64,000 nt of DNA from Pseudomonas sp. R-28-1W-6 (GTDB lineage Bacteria > Pseudomonadota > Gammaproteobacteria > Pseudomonadales > Pseudomonadaceae), in assembly GCF_009799925.1 (NCBI RefSeq), contig NZ_WELK01000002.1, forward strand, positions 248,001-312,000. Reading direction: 5' to 3'. The translations under genes and the position numbers were made by a program. Below the pieces are notes generated by a model. That model did no database searches and was not told the DNA's origin. It saw nothing but the letters and a program-made list of their open reading frames with translations. The number at the start of each line of letters is the position of its first letter. Positions within the stretch are counted from its first letter, which is position 1. Of the stretch, positions 46,330 to 57,412 are shown in pieces.

Positions 46330-47109
46330 TCAGGCCGCCGGCTTGTCGCCCTGTTCCTTGCACACCCCGGCGAAATCCTCGTCGCGCAGGGCCGGCAACT
46401 CCTTGGCGCAATAGTCGCTGCCCAGAGCCTTGAGCGCCGCACACATGCCCTCCAGACGACCGTCGACCGCCTGCAGATGATCCAGCAACTGACCAATGGC
46501 GCGCGCCACCGGGTCCGGCATGTCCTGACTGACGCCATAGGCATCGAAGCCGAGCTTCTCGGCCATGGCCTGGCGCTTGGCCTCCTGCTCGTCATCGGCC
46601 TTGGCGATGATCCGCCCAGGGATGCCGACCGCGGTGGCGCCGGCCGGCACCGCCTTGGTCACCACCGCATTGGAGCCGATCTTGGCCCCGGCACCCACGG
46701 TGAAGGGCCCGAGCACCTTGGCCCCGGCCCCCACCACCACCCCATCTTCCAGGGTCGGGTGGCGCTTGCCCTTGTTCCAGCTGGTGCCACCCAGGGTCAC
46801 GCCCTGATACAGGGTCACATCATTGCCGATCTCGGCGGTTTCGCCGATGACGATGCCCATGCCGTGGTCGATGAAGAAGCGCCGACCGATCTTCGCCCCT
46901 GGATGGATCTCGATCCCGGTCATCCAGCGCCCGAAGTTCGACACCACGCGCGCCAGCCACTTCCAGCCAGCCCCCCACAGCGCATGCGCCAGGCGATGCA
47001 GCCAGATCGCGTGCAGGCCGGGGTAGCAGGTCAGCACTTCGAAGGCATTGCGCGCCGCCGGATCACGGTGAAATACGCTCTGGATATCTTCGCGCACTCG
47101 CTCAAACAT
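46330..47109 (-). CDS. cysE: Serine O-acetyltransferase
   Basis: Makes O-acetylserine, the first step of cysteine synthesis. 259 residues from [24 protein letters not shown]. Hexapeptide-repeat beta-helix ([41 protein letters not shown]) with active-site His/Asp. GGAG lies upstream; the adjacent ATG at 47112 is an equal alternative. It overlaps the trmJ 3' end by 8 bp. Cysteine supply next to IscS, which consumes cysteine, makes metabolic sense. Confidence 0.95.
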   Translation of the reverse strand: MFERVREDIQSVFHRDPAARNAFEVLTCYPGLHAIWLHRLAHALWGAGWKWLARVVSNFGRWMTGIEIHPGAKIGRRFFIDHGMGIVIGETAEIGNDVTLYQGVTLGGTSWNKGKRHPTLEDGVVVGAGAKVLGPFTVGAGAKIGSNAVVTKAVPAGATAVGIPGRIIAKADDEQEAKRQAMAEKLGFDAYGVSQDMPDPVARAIGQLLDHLQAVDGRLEGMCAALKALGSDYCAKELPALRDEDFAGVCKEQGDKPAA

Positions 47110-47881
47110 CATCTTGTCTCCGCTTGTGGGGCTCGCCACGCACTACTTTCTGGGTTTCCGTCAGGATACCGCGCAGGATGTTCATCTCCAGCCGACTGAT
47201 CGCGCTGCGACCGTACAGGCGGCGCAGGCGCGACATCAGATGCCGCGGCTTCTGCGGATCGAGGAAGCCTATCTCGACCAGAGTACTCTCCAGATGACCG
47301 TAGAACAGCTCCAGCTCGTCCGCGGTCACCAGCTGTGTGTTGAGCATCGCCGTGGTTTCCAGCTTGCTCATCTTGGTCGGCTGGCCTTGCGCGGCCAGCC
47401 ACGCCATGCGCACTTCGTAGGTCAGCACCTGCACGGCGGTCGCCAGGTTCAGCGAGCTGAATTCGGGATCGGAAGGGATGTGCACATGGAACTGGCAGCG
47501 CTGCAGCTCTTCGTTGGTCAGGCCGGCATATTCGCGACCGAACACCAGCGCCACTTCGCCACCCAGCCCGACATGCTCCAGGCAGGTCGTCGCGCACTCG
47601 CGCGGATCGAGCAGCGGCCAGGGAATGCGCCGGTCACGGGCACTGGTGCCCAGTACCACGCTGCAGCCGACCAGCGCCTCTTCGAGGGTAGCGACCACCT
47701 GCGCCGCCTCGAGGATATCCACAGCACCGGAGGCGCGCGCCACCGCCTCGCCGCTCGGAAAATCCTCGGGATCCACCAGCACCAGACGCGACAGGCCCAT
47801 GTTTTTCATGGCCCGCGCAGCCCCGCCGATATTGCCGGGATGGCTGGTATTGACCAGAACCACACGAATATTCTGCAGCAC
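47102..47881 (-). CDS. trmJ: tRNA (cytidine/uridine-32-2'-O)-methyltransferase TrmJ
   Basis: SPOUT methyltransferase acting on position 32 of several tRNAs. 259 residues: [28 protein letters not shown] near 2-29, [15 protein letters not shown] near 112, [21 protein letters not shown] near 137, the SpoU-family motifs. Divergent from suhB. Confidence 0.95.
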   Translation of the reverse strand: MLQNIRVVLVNTSHPGNIGGAARAMKNMGLSRLVLVDPEDFPSGEAVARASGAVDILEAAQVVATLEEALVGCSVVLGTSARDRRIPWPLLDPRECATTCLEHVGLGGEVALVFGREYAGLTNEELQRCQFHVHIPSDPEFSSLNLATAVQVLTYEVRMAWLAAQGQPTKMSKLETTAMLNTQLVTADELELFYGHLESTLVEIGFLDPQKPRHLMSRLRRLYGRSAISRLEMNILRGILTETQKVVRGEPHKRRQDDV

Positions 47882-47981
47882 CGCGAGCTCCTGGCGAGAA
47901 ACGAAAGGGTCGCCGATCTTACAGAACGACCAAGAGTTACGCCACGCGCGACAAAGGCTAGGCTACATATTCAGGCTTTTC

Positions 47982-47990
47982 TGCTAGTAT
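47982..47990 (+). promoter_or_regulatory. Extended -10 promoter of suhB
   Basis: TGCTAGTAT: a TGn extension joined to the -10 TAGTAT (47985-47990). No -35 is needed for this class. Predicted leader of about 30 nt to the suhB ATG. Confidence 0.5.
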
Positions 47991-48026
47991 GGCCGGCTTT
48001 CTTTAACGACCCAGGTGAATCTCCCC

Positions 48027-48842
48027 ATGCAGCCCATGCTGAATATCGCGCTGCGCGCAGCCCGCAGCGCCGGTGAACTGATCTTCCGCTCCATCGAGCG
48101 CCTGGACGTCATCTCGGTCAGCGAGAAAGATGCCCACGACTACGTGTCCGAGGTCGACCGCGCCGCCGAGCAGACCATCATCCAGGCCCTGCAGAAGGCT
48201 TACCCGACGCACGGCTTCATGGGCGAGGAAAGCGGCATCATCCAGGGCACCGGTGATGGCGCCGACTACCAGTGGATCATCGACCCGCTGGACGGCACCA
48301 CCAACTTCCTGCGCGGCGTGCCGCACTTCGCCGTCAGCATCGCCTGCAAATACCGCGGCCGCCTCGAGCACGCCGTGGTCCTCGACCCGGTGCGCCAGGA
48401 AGAGTTCACTGCCAGCCGCGGCCGCGGCGCCGCCATCAATGGCCGCCGCCTGCGCGTCAGCACCCGCAAGAGCCTGGACGGCGCCCTGCTCGGCACCGGC
48501 TTCCCGTTCCGCAACGAGCAGATCGACAACCTCGACAACTACCTGGGCATGTTCCGCAGCCTGGTGGGCCAGACCGCCGGCATTCGCCGCGCCGGCGCCG
48601 CCAGCCTGGACCTGGCCTACGTTGCCGCCGGCCGCTACGACGCCTTCTGGGAATTCGGCCTGTCCGAATGGGACATGGCCGCAGGCGCCCTGCTGATCCA
48701 GGAGGCGGGCGGCCTGGTCAGCGACTTCAGCGGTGGCCACGAGTTCCTCGAGAAGGGCCAGATCGTCGCCGGCAACACCAAGTGCTTCAAGGCCGTGCTG
48801 ACCGCCATCCAGCCACACCTGGCGCCGTCGATGAAGCGCTAA
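48027..48842 (+). CDS. suhB: Inositol monophosphatase family protein SuhB
   Basis: 271 residues. Metal and substrate motifs: GEESG near 67, DPLDGTTNFLRGVPHFAVSIA near 84-104, and EWDMAAGALLIQEAGG near 212. SuhB dephosphorylates inositol phosphate in vitro and also acts in rRNA antitermination complexes; in P. aeruginosa it is known as a regulator of virulence gene expression. AGGTG before the ATG at 48027 and family alignment favour it over 48015. Confidence 0.96.
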   Translation: MQPMLNIALRAARSAGELIFRSIERLDVISVSEKDAHDYVSEVDRAAEQTIIQALQKAYPTHGFMGEESGIIQGTGDGADYQWIIDPLDGTTNFLRGVPHFAVSIACKYRGRLEHAVVLDPVRQEEFTASRGRGAAINGRRLRVSTRKSLDGALLGTGFPFRNEQIDNLDNYLGMFRSLVGQTAGIRRAGAASLDLAYVAAGRYDAFWEFGLSEWDMAAGALLIQEAGGLVSDFSGGHEFLEKGQIVAGNTKCFKAVLTAIQPHLAPSMKR

Positions 48843-48864
48843 CCGCGCTTTTTCCCAGCCCACA

Positions 48865-48892
48865 AAAAAACCGCCCCACGGGGCGGTTTTTT
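48865..48892. terminator. Bidirectional terminator between suhB and the glycine-zipper gene
   Basis: AAAAAACCGCCCC-AC-GGGGCGGTTTTTT: perfect 13-bp complementary arms with T-run for suhB and A/T-run for the convergent gene. Confidence 0.9.
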
Positions 48893-48904
48893 ATTGCCGG
48901 AGAA

Positions 48905-49453
48905 TTACTGAACGGGCTGGGCCGGATCGGCCAGCACCAGCTGCCCCTGCTCATCGAGCGGAATGCGGCTGCCCGGATCGCGATCCATGCGCACCTGGCC
49001 GACCTTGCCATCGAGCTGATACTTCACGTCATAGCCTACCAGCTTCTCGCTGGTGTCCATCACCGTGCTGCAGCGGGTCTCGGTGGTGGTGTAGGTGTCG
49101 CCTTCCTGCATGTTTTCCTGCACCTTGTTGCCGGCGTAGCCGCCGCCTACCGCGCCAGCCACGGTCGCCAGCTTCTTGCCGCTGCCGCCACCGACCTGGT
49201 TGCCGAGCAGGCCGCCAACCACCGCACCGATGGCCGTACCGGCGATCTGGTGCTGGTCCTTGACCGGCTTCTGCCGGGTCACGGCCACATCCTTGCAGAC
49301 TTCGCGCGGCGTCTTGATGGTTTCATTGACCGGCTGTACGGCGAGCACCTCGGCATACTGCGGACCCTTGACCAGGTTATAGGTCGCCACAGCACCGCCG
49401 GCAGTCACCCCCACCGCCCCCAATACTGCACCCACGATCATCGACTTGTTCAT
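48905..49453 (-). CDS. Glycine-zipper 2TM-type envelope protein
   Basis: 182 residues. N-terminal hydrophobic segment (MIVGAVLGAVGVTAGGAVATY) and a central glycine-zipper region (IAGTAIGAVVGGLLGNQVGGGSGKKLATVAGAVGGGYAGNKVQ), as in rickettsial 17-kDa surface antigen-like and SlyB-type proteins. The C-terminal part (KLVGYDVKYQLDGKVGQVRMDRDPGSRIPL) is the matching soluble domain. Probably envelope-located; no lipobox is seen. AGGAGG lies before the ATG at 49453. Confidence 0.85.
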   Translation of the reverse strand: MNKSMIVGAVLGAVGVTAGGAVATYNLVKGPQYAEVLAVQPVNETIKTPREVCKDVAVTRQKPVKDQHQIAGTAIGAVVGGLLGNQVGGGSGKKLATVAGAVGGGYAGNKVQENMQEGDTYTTTETRCSTVMDTSEKLVGYDVKYQLDGKVGQVRMDRDPGSRIPLDEQGQLVLADPAQPVQ

Positions 49454-49588
49454 CCGGCCCTCCTGGGACACATTCCGCGCAGCGCATTTTGCGCCATTAT
49501 TCCTAGCCTTGGAGACATCGGCACAGGCCGAGTTCCCCGCCAACCCCGGCATAACCGACAAATGGGAGCAGCGTCACAGCGCAGAAAC

Positions 49589-49618
49589 ACGAAGCCCGGC
49601 ATCAGCCGGGCTTCGTGC
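49589..49618 (-). terminator. Terminator of yajC-secDF
   Basis: Perfect 13-bp stem CACGAAGCCCGGC/GCCGGGCTTCGTG with ATCA loop, just past the secF stop; followed on the minus strand by TGTTTCTG. Confidence 0.78.
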
Positions 49619-49631
49619 GAGCGAGGAGCGC

Positions 49632-50540
49632 TTAGGGCCGCTCATCCACTTCCTCGGCAGCCACCGGAGGAATCAGGTCTTCACTGGTCAGGCTCAGCCA
49701 GATCAGCACCACGTTGGCGATGTAGATCGACGAGTAGGTACCCGCCAGCACACCGACGAACAGGGCAATGGAGAAACCGAACAGGTTGTCGCCACCGAAC
49801 ACCAGCAGGGCGATGATCGCCAGCAGGGTGGAGATCGAAGTCGCCATGGTACGCAGCAGGGTCTGCGTGGTGGAGATGTTGATGTTGTCGATCAGGCTGG
49901 CCTTGCGCAGCACACGGAAGTTCTCGCGCACCCGGTCGAAGACCACGATGGTGTCGTTCAGCGAGTAGCCGATGATCGCCAGCACGGCAGCCAGCACGGT
50001 CAGGTCGAAGGTGACCTGGAAGAACGACAGGATACCCAGCGTCACCACCACGTCGTGGATCAGCGAGACGATGGCGCCCACGGCGAACTTCCACTGGAAG
50101 CGGAAGGCCAGGTACAGCAGGATGCCGCCAAGCGCCAGGAGCATGCCCAGGCCACCCTGGTCACGCAGCTCTTCACCGACCTGAGGGCCGACGAACTCGA
50201 CCTTCTTCACCTGCACCGGGTTGGCCGCATCGGCCGCCTGCAGCGCCTCTACCACCTTGCTGCCCAGCTGCGGGTCATCGCCCTGCATGCGCACCACCAC
50301 GTCGGTGGTGGCACCGAAGCTCTGCACCACGGCATCCTCGAAGCCGGCCGCGGCCAGCTGGTCGCGCACCAGGGACAGATCCGCCGGATTGGTGTAGGCC
50401 AGCTCGATCTGCGCACCGCCGGTGAAGTCGAGGCCGAAGTTCAGCCCCTTGAAGAACCAGCTGCCCAGCGCGATCAGGGTCAGCACCATGGTCAGGGCGA
50501 ACGCGATATTGCGCACGCCCATGAAGTTGATAGTTTTCAT
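49632..50540 (-). CDS. secF: Protein translocase subunit SecF
   Basis: RND-type membrane protein that with SecD uses the proton gradient to complete protein export. 302 residues with six membrane helices; FKGLNFGLDFTGGAQIEL near 29, and conserved YSLNDTIVVFDRVREN near 190-206. 9 bp after secD. Confidence 0.97.
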   Translation of the reverse strand: MKTINFMGVRNIAFALTMVLTLIALGSWFFKGLNFGLDFTGGAQIELAYTNPADLSLVRDQLAAAGFEDAVVQSFGATTDVVVRMQGDDPQLGSKVVEALQAADAANPVQVKKVEFVGPQVGEELRDQGGLGMLLALGGILLYLAFRFQWKFAVGAIVSLIHDVVVTLGILSFFQVTFDLTVLAAVLAIIGYSLNDTIVVFDRVRENFRVLRKASLIDNINISTTQTLLRTMATSISTLLAIIALLVFGGDNLFGFSIALFVGVLAGTYSSIYIANVVLIWLSLTSEDLIPPVAAEEVDERP

Positions 50541-50549
50541 CTCAGCCCC

Positions 50550-52418
50550 TTAAATCCACAGCTTCTTGTAGTCACGCCCGCCGAAGATCAGGTTGACCAT
50601 GGCACGGGTCACCATGATCGCGGTGAACATCGAGGTGACGATGCCCAGCGACATGGTCACGGCGAAGCCCTTGACCGGCCCGGTGCCCATGGCGAACAGG
50701 ATGCCGCCGACCAGCAGGGTGGTCAGGTTGGAGTCGAGAATCGCCGAGTAGGCCCGGTCGAAACCTTCGTGGATGGCGCGCTGCACCGACATGCCGTTGG
50801 CGATTTCCTCGCGAATCCGCGAGAAGATCAGCACGTTGGCGTCCACCGCCATGCCCATGGTCAGCACGATACCGGCGATACCCGGCAAGGTCAGAGTGGC
50901 ACTGAGCAGCGACATCAGCGCCAGCAGCAGGACCATGTTGAAGGCCAGGGCCGCGGTCGCCAGCACGCCGAAGAAGCGGTAGATGGCGAGGATGAACAGC
51001 GACACGAAGAGCATGCCCCACAGCGATGCATCGATACCCTTGGCGATGTTGTCGGCACCCAGGCTCGGGCCGATGGTGCGTTCTTCGGCGAAGTACATCG
51101 GCGCCGCCAGACCACCGGCACGCAGCAGCAGGGCCAGCTCGGACGACTCGCCCTGGCCGTCCAGGCCGGTGATGCGGAACTGGCTGCCCAGCGGCGACTG
51201 GATGGTCGCCAGGCTGATGATCTTCTTCTCTTCCTTGAAGCTCTGGATCGCCTGCTCTTTCTCGACCCCGTCGACCATCTGCTTGGCGTAGCGGGTCATC
51301 GGCTTCTGCTCGATGAAGATCACCGCCATGCTGCGCCCGACGTTGTTGCGGGTGGCGCGGTTCATCAACTCGCCACCGTGGTTGTCCAGGCGGATATTGA
51401 CCTGCGGGCGACCGTTCTCGTCGAAACTGGCCTGGGCATCGGTGACCTGGTCACCGGTGATGATCAGGCTGCGCTCCAGCGCCACGGCCGGACGGCCCTC
51501 CTCGCGGAACTCGAAGAACTCGCTGGAAGCGCGCGGCGCATCCACTTCGGCCTGCAGGCGGAACTCCAGGTTGGCGGTCTTGCCGAGGATACGCTTGGCC
51601 TCGGCCGTGTCCTGCACACCCGGCAGCTCGACCACGATGCGGTTGGCGCCCTGGCGCTGGACCAGAGGCTCGGCGACGCCGAGTTCGTTGACCCGGTTGC
51701 GTACGGTGGTCAGGTTCTGCTTGATCGAGTATTCGCGGATTTCCGCCAGCTTGGCCTGGCTCAGCACCAGGCTCAGCACCTGCAGGCCATTGCGCTCGGC
51801 AACGGTCTGTTCGAAATCGATGAAGTCCTTGCGGATCAGGCCCTGCGCCTTGTCCAGCTGCTCGGCATCGGAGAAGCCGAGCTGGATCGCGCCGTCCTGC
51901 TGCGGCAGGCTGCGATAGCGCAGGCGCTCCTTGCGCAGCAGGGTCTTGACCTCGCTCTCATACACCTTGAGGCGTGCACCCACGGCCTTGTCCATGTCCA
52001 CTTCGAGGAGGAAGTGCACGCCACCGGACAGGTCCAGACCCAGCTTCATCGGGCCGGCGCCGATATTGCGCAGCCACTGCGGCGTGGTCGGTGCCAGGTT
52101 CAGGGCCACAACATACTCGTCACCAAGCAGGCGATGCACCAGCTCCTTGGCCGGCAGCTGGTCGGCCTGCTTGGTCAGGCGCAGCAGACCACCGCTGCCC
52201 TTCTCACCCAGGCTGGCGGCCTTGACCGCGATGCCGGCATCGTTGAGCGCCTTGCTCACGCGATCCAGATCGGCCTGCCCCACCTGCAAGGCGGTGCTGG
52301 TGCCACTGATCTGGATGGCCGGATCGTCCGGATACAGGTTGGGTGCGGAGTAGATGAAGCCGACCACCAGCACAGCCAGGATCAGCAGGTACTTCCACAA
52401 GGGGTATTTATTGAGCAT
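50550..52418 (-). CDS. secD: Protein translocase subunit SecD
   Basis: 622 residues. N-terminal helix (LLILAVLVVGFIYSAPNLYP), large periplasmic P1 domain, GLDLSGGVHFLLEVDMD near 130, and a C-terminal five-helix RND part with GMAVDANVLIFSRIREE near 519. Partner of SecF. A hairpin (52437-52459) lies between yajC and secD. Confidence 0.97.
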   Translation of the reverse strand: MLNKYPLWKYLLILAVLVVGFIYSAPNLYPDDPAIQISGTSTALQVGQADLDRVSKALNDAGIAVKAASLGEKGSGGLLRLTKQADQLPAKELVHRLLGDEYVVALNLAPTTPQWLRNIGAGPMKLGLDLSGGVHFLLEVDMDKAVGARLKVYESEVKTLLRKERLRYRSLPQQDGAIQLGFSDAEQLDKAQGLIRKDFIDFEQTVAERNGLQVLSLVLSQAKLAEIREYSIKQNLTTVRNRVNELGVAEPLVQRQGANRIVVELPGVQDTAEAKRILGKTANLEFRLQAEVDAPRASSEFFEFREEGRPAVALERSLIITGDQVTDAQASFDENGRPQVNIRLDNHGGELMNRATRNNVGRSMAVIFIEQKPMTRYAKQMVDGVEKEQAIQSFKEEKKIISLATIQSPLGSQFRITGLDGQGESSELALLLRAGGLAAPMYFAEERTIGPSLGADNIAKGIDASLWGMLFVSLFILAIYRFFGVLATAALAFNMVLLLALMSLLSATLTLPGIAGIVLTMGMAVDANVLIFSRIREEIANGMSVQRAIHEGFDRAYSAILDSNLTTLLVGGILFAMGTGPVKGFAVTMSLGIVTSMFTAIMVTRAMVNLIFGGRDYKKLWI

Positions 52419-52436
52419 GACGCCGCCCGTTATGAC

Positions 52437-52459
52437 ACGGGGCGCTTGATGCGCCCCGT
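52437..52459 (-). repeat. Intercistronic hairpin between yajC and secD
   Basis: ACGGGGCGC/GCGCCCCGT, perfect 9-bp stem with 5-nt loop, no following T-run. Likely an RNA-stability or processing element rather than a terminator. Confidence 0.55.
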
Positions 52460-52479
52460 CGTTGGTGAAGAGTGGTTCG

Positions 52480-52821
52480 TTAGATGCCTTTCAGGGTGCC
52501 CTTCGGCAGGGTCGCCGCGATGGCCTGCTTCTGGAACTTCAGCTCGACGTTGTCGGACACTTCGACCACCACGAAATCGTCGGACACCTTGGTCACCTTG
52601 CCGGCCAGACCGCCGGAGGTCACCACTTCGTCGCCCTTCTGCAGGCCGCCGAGCAGGTTCTTGTGCTCCTTGGCGCGCTTGGCCTGCGGACGCCAGATCA
52701 TCAGATAGAAGATGACCAGGAAGCCAACCAGGAACACCCACTCGAAACCGCTGCCGGCAGGACCAGCGGCGGCAGCCGGCGCGGCGGCATCGGCAAAAGC
52801 GGCGGGAATCAGAAAGCTCAT
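52480..52821 (-). CDS. yajC: Preprotein translocase subunit YajC
   Basis: 113-residue accessory Sec protein. A single membrane helix (WVFLVGFLVIFYLMIWRPQAKRAKEHKNLL, about 29-45) is followed by a small cytoplasmic SH3-like domain (GDEVVTSGGLAGKVTKVSDDFVVVEVSDN). Upstream of secD as usual. Confidence 0.96.
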   Translation of the reverse strand: MSFLIPAAFADAAAPAAAAGPAGSGFEWVFLVGFLVIFYLMIWRPQAKRAKEHKNLLGGLQKGDEVVTSGGLAGKVTKVSDDFVVVEVSDNVELKFQKQAIAATLPKGTLKGI

Positions 52822-52987
52822 GGAAAACTCCTATTACGAGGTCTTGAAACTGTTGTTTTTTGGCGGCTGCACAGGCAAGCCAATTCGGGCAAGGCGACGC
52901 GAGCACAGCGCAGGTGCAGCCTTAATGGGTGCATTTCGTTCGATTTCAACGCCTTGCGGGCGTTTCCAGGTCACGAAATAGCTGCGT

Positions 52988-55161
<2,174 letters not shown>

Positions 55162-55228
55162 GGTGGGAGTTCGTCTTGCAGGGGCGCAGAGCTTACCGGA
55201 AAGTGCCTGCGCTGACCACGCGCCACGA

Positions 55229-55257
55229 TTGACCGGCCCCGGCCGGCTCCCTATACT
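55229..55257 (+). promoter_or_regulatory. Sigma70 promoter of the tRNA-Leu gene
   Basis: TTGACC (-35, 55229-55234), 17-bp spacer, TATACT (-10, 55252-55257), ending 13 bp before the tRNA 5' end. Confidence 0.78.
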
Positions 55258-55270
55258 GCGCGCCCATCGT

Positions 55271-55354
55271 GCCCCGGTGGCGGAATGGTAGACGCGGCGG
55301 ATTCAAAATCCGTTTTCGCAAGAAGTGGGAGTTCGAGTCTCCCCCGGGGCACCA
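55271..55354 (+). tRNA. tRNA-Leu (anticodon CAA)
   Basis: Class II tRNA of 84 nt with encoded CCA. The acceptor stem GCCCCGG pairs with CCGGGGC, followed by A73 and CCA. Anticodon stem GCGGA/TCCGT with loop TTCAAAA gives anticodon CAA (reads UUG). A variable arm CGTTTTCGCAAGAAGTG region and T-loop GTTCGAGTC are present. Confidence 0.95.
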
Positions 55355-55454
55355 GTCACCGCGTTTCAGCACTCGTTCGAGACGCCTGAAACCCTCCCGA
55401 AATACCTGCCGCAGAGAGCCGAAAAAACCCACGAAAGTGAGCGTTTCGCAGGGC

Positions 55455-55483
55455 TTGGCAAACCCCCTTTTGTTAGCTAGAGT
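55455..55483 (+). promoter_or_regulatory. Promoter of the cold-shock protein gene
   Basis: TTGGCA (-35, 55455-55460), 17-bp spacer, TAGAGT (-10, 55478-55483). Predicts a 5' leader of about 155 nt before the csp ATG, as in cspA-type genes. Confidence 0.65.
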
Positions 55484-55489
55484 GTGCCC

Positions 55490-55644
55490 ACTGTGTTTGC
55501 ATGGGTCGCTATGAATCGTGACCTGGTGCAGTAGATCCTAGATCCGCTAAACCCGCTCGACTTCTCTTACTCTCTGCAACCAGTCCCAGCCCTCTTCGCC
55601 AAAGCAAGAGGCTGTCATTAACTCTAGTTTCAAGGAAATAAGAC
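55490..55644 (+). promoter_or_regulatory. Long 5' untranslated leader of the cold-shock gene
   Basis: About 155 nt between the predicted transcript start and the ATG, with no gene; it is less G+C-rich than its surroundings and contains C/T-rich stretches. Long leaders of cspA-type mRNAs act as temperature-responsive RNA; that role is inferred here. AAGGAAAT precedes the ATG. Confidence 0.5.
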
Positions 55645-55857
55645 ATGTCGAATCGTCAAACCGGCACCGTTAAGTGGTTCAACGACGAGAAGGGCTTTGG
55701 CTTCATCACCCCAGAGAGCGGTCCGGATCTGTTCGTACACTTCCGCGCTATCGAAGGTAATGGCTTCAAGAGCCTGAAAGAAGGCCAGAAGGTTACTTTC
55801 GAAGCCGTTCAAGGCCAGAAAGGCATGCAGGCTGACAAGGTCCAGGTTCTGGGCTAA
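55645..55857 (+). CDS. CspA-family cold-shock protein
   Basis: 70-residue OB-fold nucleic-acid-binding protein and RNA chaperone. RNP1 KGFGFI near 16-21 and RNP2 LFVHF near 29-33 are intact. Codon usage is skewed to that of highly expressed genes. Which paralogue (cspA, capB, cspD-like) cannot be told from sequence alone. Confidence 0.95.
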   Translation: MSNRQTGTVKWFNDEKGFGFITPESGPDLFVHFRAIEGNGFKSLKEGQKVTFEAVQGQKGMQADKVQVLG

Positions 55858-55874
55858 GTTTCGCTGCTCCGAAG

Positions 55875-55905
55875 AGCCCCTGATGGCGACATCAGGGGCT
55901 TTTTT
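55875..55905 (+). terminator. Terminator of the cold-shock gene
   Basis: AGCCCCTGAT/ATCAGGGGCT, perfect 10-bp stem, 6-nt loop, followed by TTTTT. 18 bp after the stop codon. Confidence 0.92.
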
Positions 55906-55961
55906 GTGCCTGCGATTTGTTGCCCGTACAATCCGCGCAGTTGTTCAGCCACGAGCCCGCC

Positions 55962-56468
55962 ATGCCCAAACATATGCTGCGCCCCCAGGGGGATTTCCCC
56001 ACCGCCGGCCTGCCTCGCCGTTTCGCCGCGATCTTCTATGACTTCCTGCTGTGCGTGGCGCTGATGATGGTGGTGACCCTGCTCTACCAGCACGGCCTGC
56101 TGCGCCTGATCTACGGCAGCGAACAGCTGCTGGCGATGTCCCAGGCCGGGGCCCTGGACCGCGACCCGCTGCTGGCCACCGTCGTGCTGTTCAGCCTGTT
56201 CGCCTTCTTCGCCAAGTTCTGGACCCACACCGGCCAGACCCTCGGCATGCAGGTCTGGGGCCTGCGCATCGAGAATGCCGACGGCTCGGCGATCAGCCTG
56301 TGGCAGGCACTGCTGCGCTTTCTGATCGCCATCATTTCCTGGCTGCTGGGCGGCCTGGGCTTCCTCTGGATGCTGTGGGACAAGGACGGACGCAGCTGGC
56401 ACGACATCTATTCGGAAAGCCGGGTGGTGCAGCTGCCAAAGAACATCCACAAGCAGGGCAAGCACTGA
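55962..56468 (+). CDS. RDD-family membrane protein
   Basis: 168 residues with about three membrane helices: YDFLLCVALMMVVTLLYQ, LLATVVLFSLFAFFAKFW and LLRFLIAIISWLLGGLGFLWML. The family-defining Arg-Asp-Asp region is seen here as RRFAAIFYDFLL. RDD proteins are mostly uncharacterised, some linked to ion transport. Start MPKHMLRPQGDFPTAG chosen over an upstream TTG. Confidence 0.87.
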   Translation: MPKHMLRPQGDFPTAGLPRRFAAIFYDFLLCVALMMVVTLLYQHGLLRLIYGSEQLLAMSQAGALDRDPLLATVVLFSLFAFFAKFWTHTGQTLGMQVWGLRIENADGSAISLWQALLRFLIAIISWLLGGLGFLWMLWDKDGRSWHDIYSESRVVQLPKNIHKQGKH

Positions 56469-56495
56469 GGCGCCAGCAGGCGCCCATGCCGGACG

Positions 56496-57410
56496 CTAGA
56501 CCGCCAACCCCGGCAGCAACACGTTGCTGACCAGCCAGGTGGTCGCCAGGGCGCCGAGCAGGCAGAGCAGCCCGCCGCCCGCCGCCTGCCAGTAGAAGCC
56601 GCGCGCCAGCACATCCTCGCCATGACTGGAGAGAATGAACGGCTGGGCCTCGCGCGGTTGCTGCAACTGGTTGCGCAGCGGCGCCTCGCCCAGCTCGCGC
56701 TGGCGGCGCTGCGCCTCGCTGCGCGCCGACTCGCGCATGCGCGCCCACTCGGCCTCGTCCAGCCGCCCATCGGCATTGCTGTCGAAGCGCTGCAGCAGGC
56801 CGGCGAAATCCGCCTTCCATTCGCGCACCACGGCACCCTGCGCCACGCTCAGGTCGAAGGCCTGGGCCCCGCCCGCCGTGCGGAAATCACCGATGGCATA
56901 CAGCGGCTCACCGGCATGCAGGCGCTCCTCGGTATAGCGGTACTCGCTGCCGCTGGACAGCAGCCAGCCGAGCACACCCGAAGGCGCTTCCTGCATCCGC
57001 GGATGGCGCAGGCTGCCGCGCCAGACCTGGCGGGTTGCCGGGCGCACCTCGGCCCCCGCCGGGTTGATCAGGCACTCGCCGGTGCCGTCGGCGAAGCGCA
57101 GCCAGCCTTCGCTGCTGCCACTCTCGACCACCCGCCAGGAGCGCTTCTTGCCGCTTTCGCTGTATTCCTCGATCTTGAAGCGCCACCACAGGCAGGGCGT
57201 ACCGGTCAGCGGCGCGATCACCTGCACCTCGGGCTGCTCGTGCAGCACGCCGTACAGCTCGACATAGCCCTGCGCCGCCGAACGCAGCTTGGAGGTCGGC
57301 GTATCCAGCAGGAAACGCGCCTCGCCGAGCCGCTTCAGGCACCACCAGCCACCGCCGACACAGGCACCGACGCTGAAGGCCAGGCTGATGGCCAGTCCAC
57401 CGACATCCAT
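56496..57410 (-). CDS. GIDE-domain membrane protein with an EF-hand
   Basis: 304 residues with membrane helices at both ends (about 6-25 and 278-300). The middle part (AAQGYVELYGVLHEQPEVQVIAPLTGTPCLWWRFKIEEY) resembles the GIDE domain, annotated in databases as E3 ubiquitin ligase family though no RING is present. A full canonical EF-hand loop lies at 210-221: D210, N212, D214, G215, L217, D218, E221. Starts 2 bp after the lemA stop, so translation is coupled. Role unknown; a calcium-responsive envelope function is a guess. Confidence 0.8.
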   Translation of the reverse strand: MDVGGLAISLAFSVGACVGGGWWCLKRLGEARFLLDTPTSKLRSAAQGYVELYGVLHEQPEVQVIAPLTGTPCLWWRFKIEEYSESGKKRSWRVVESGSSEGWLRFADGTGECLINPAGAEVRPATRQVWRGSLRHPRMQEAPSGVLGWLLSSGSEYRYTEERLHAGEPLYAIGDFRTAGGAQAFDLSVAQGAVVREWKADFAGLLQRFDSNADGRLDEAEWARMRESARSEAQRRQRELGEAPLRNQLQQPREAQPFILSSHGEDVLARGFYWQAAGGGLLCLLGALATTWLVSNVLLPGLAV

Positions 57411-57412
57411 GG

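Noticed and set aside
49446..52715. 1089-codon plus-strand open frame opposite secF and secD
   Set aside because: Translation is His/Gln/Arg-rich and mirrors the conserved secDF codons; a composition artefact.
55355..55454. Possible second tRNA or small RNA after tRNA-Leu
   Set aside because: No cloverleaf or hairpin with terminator found; treated as spacer before the csp promoter.
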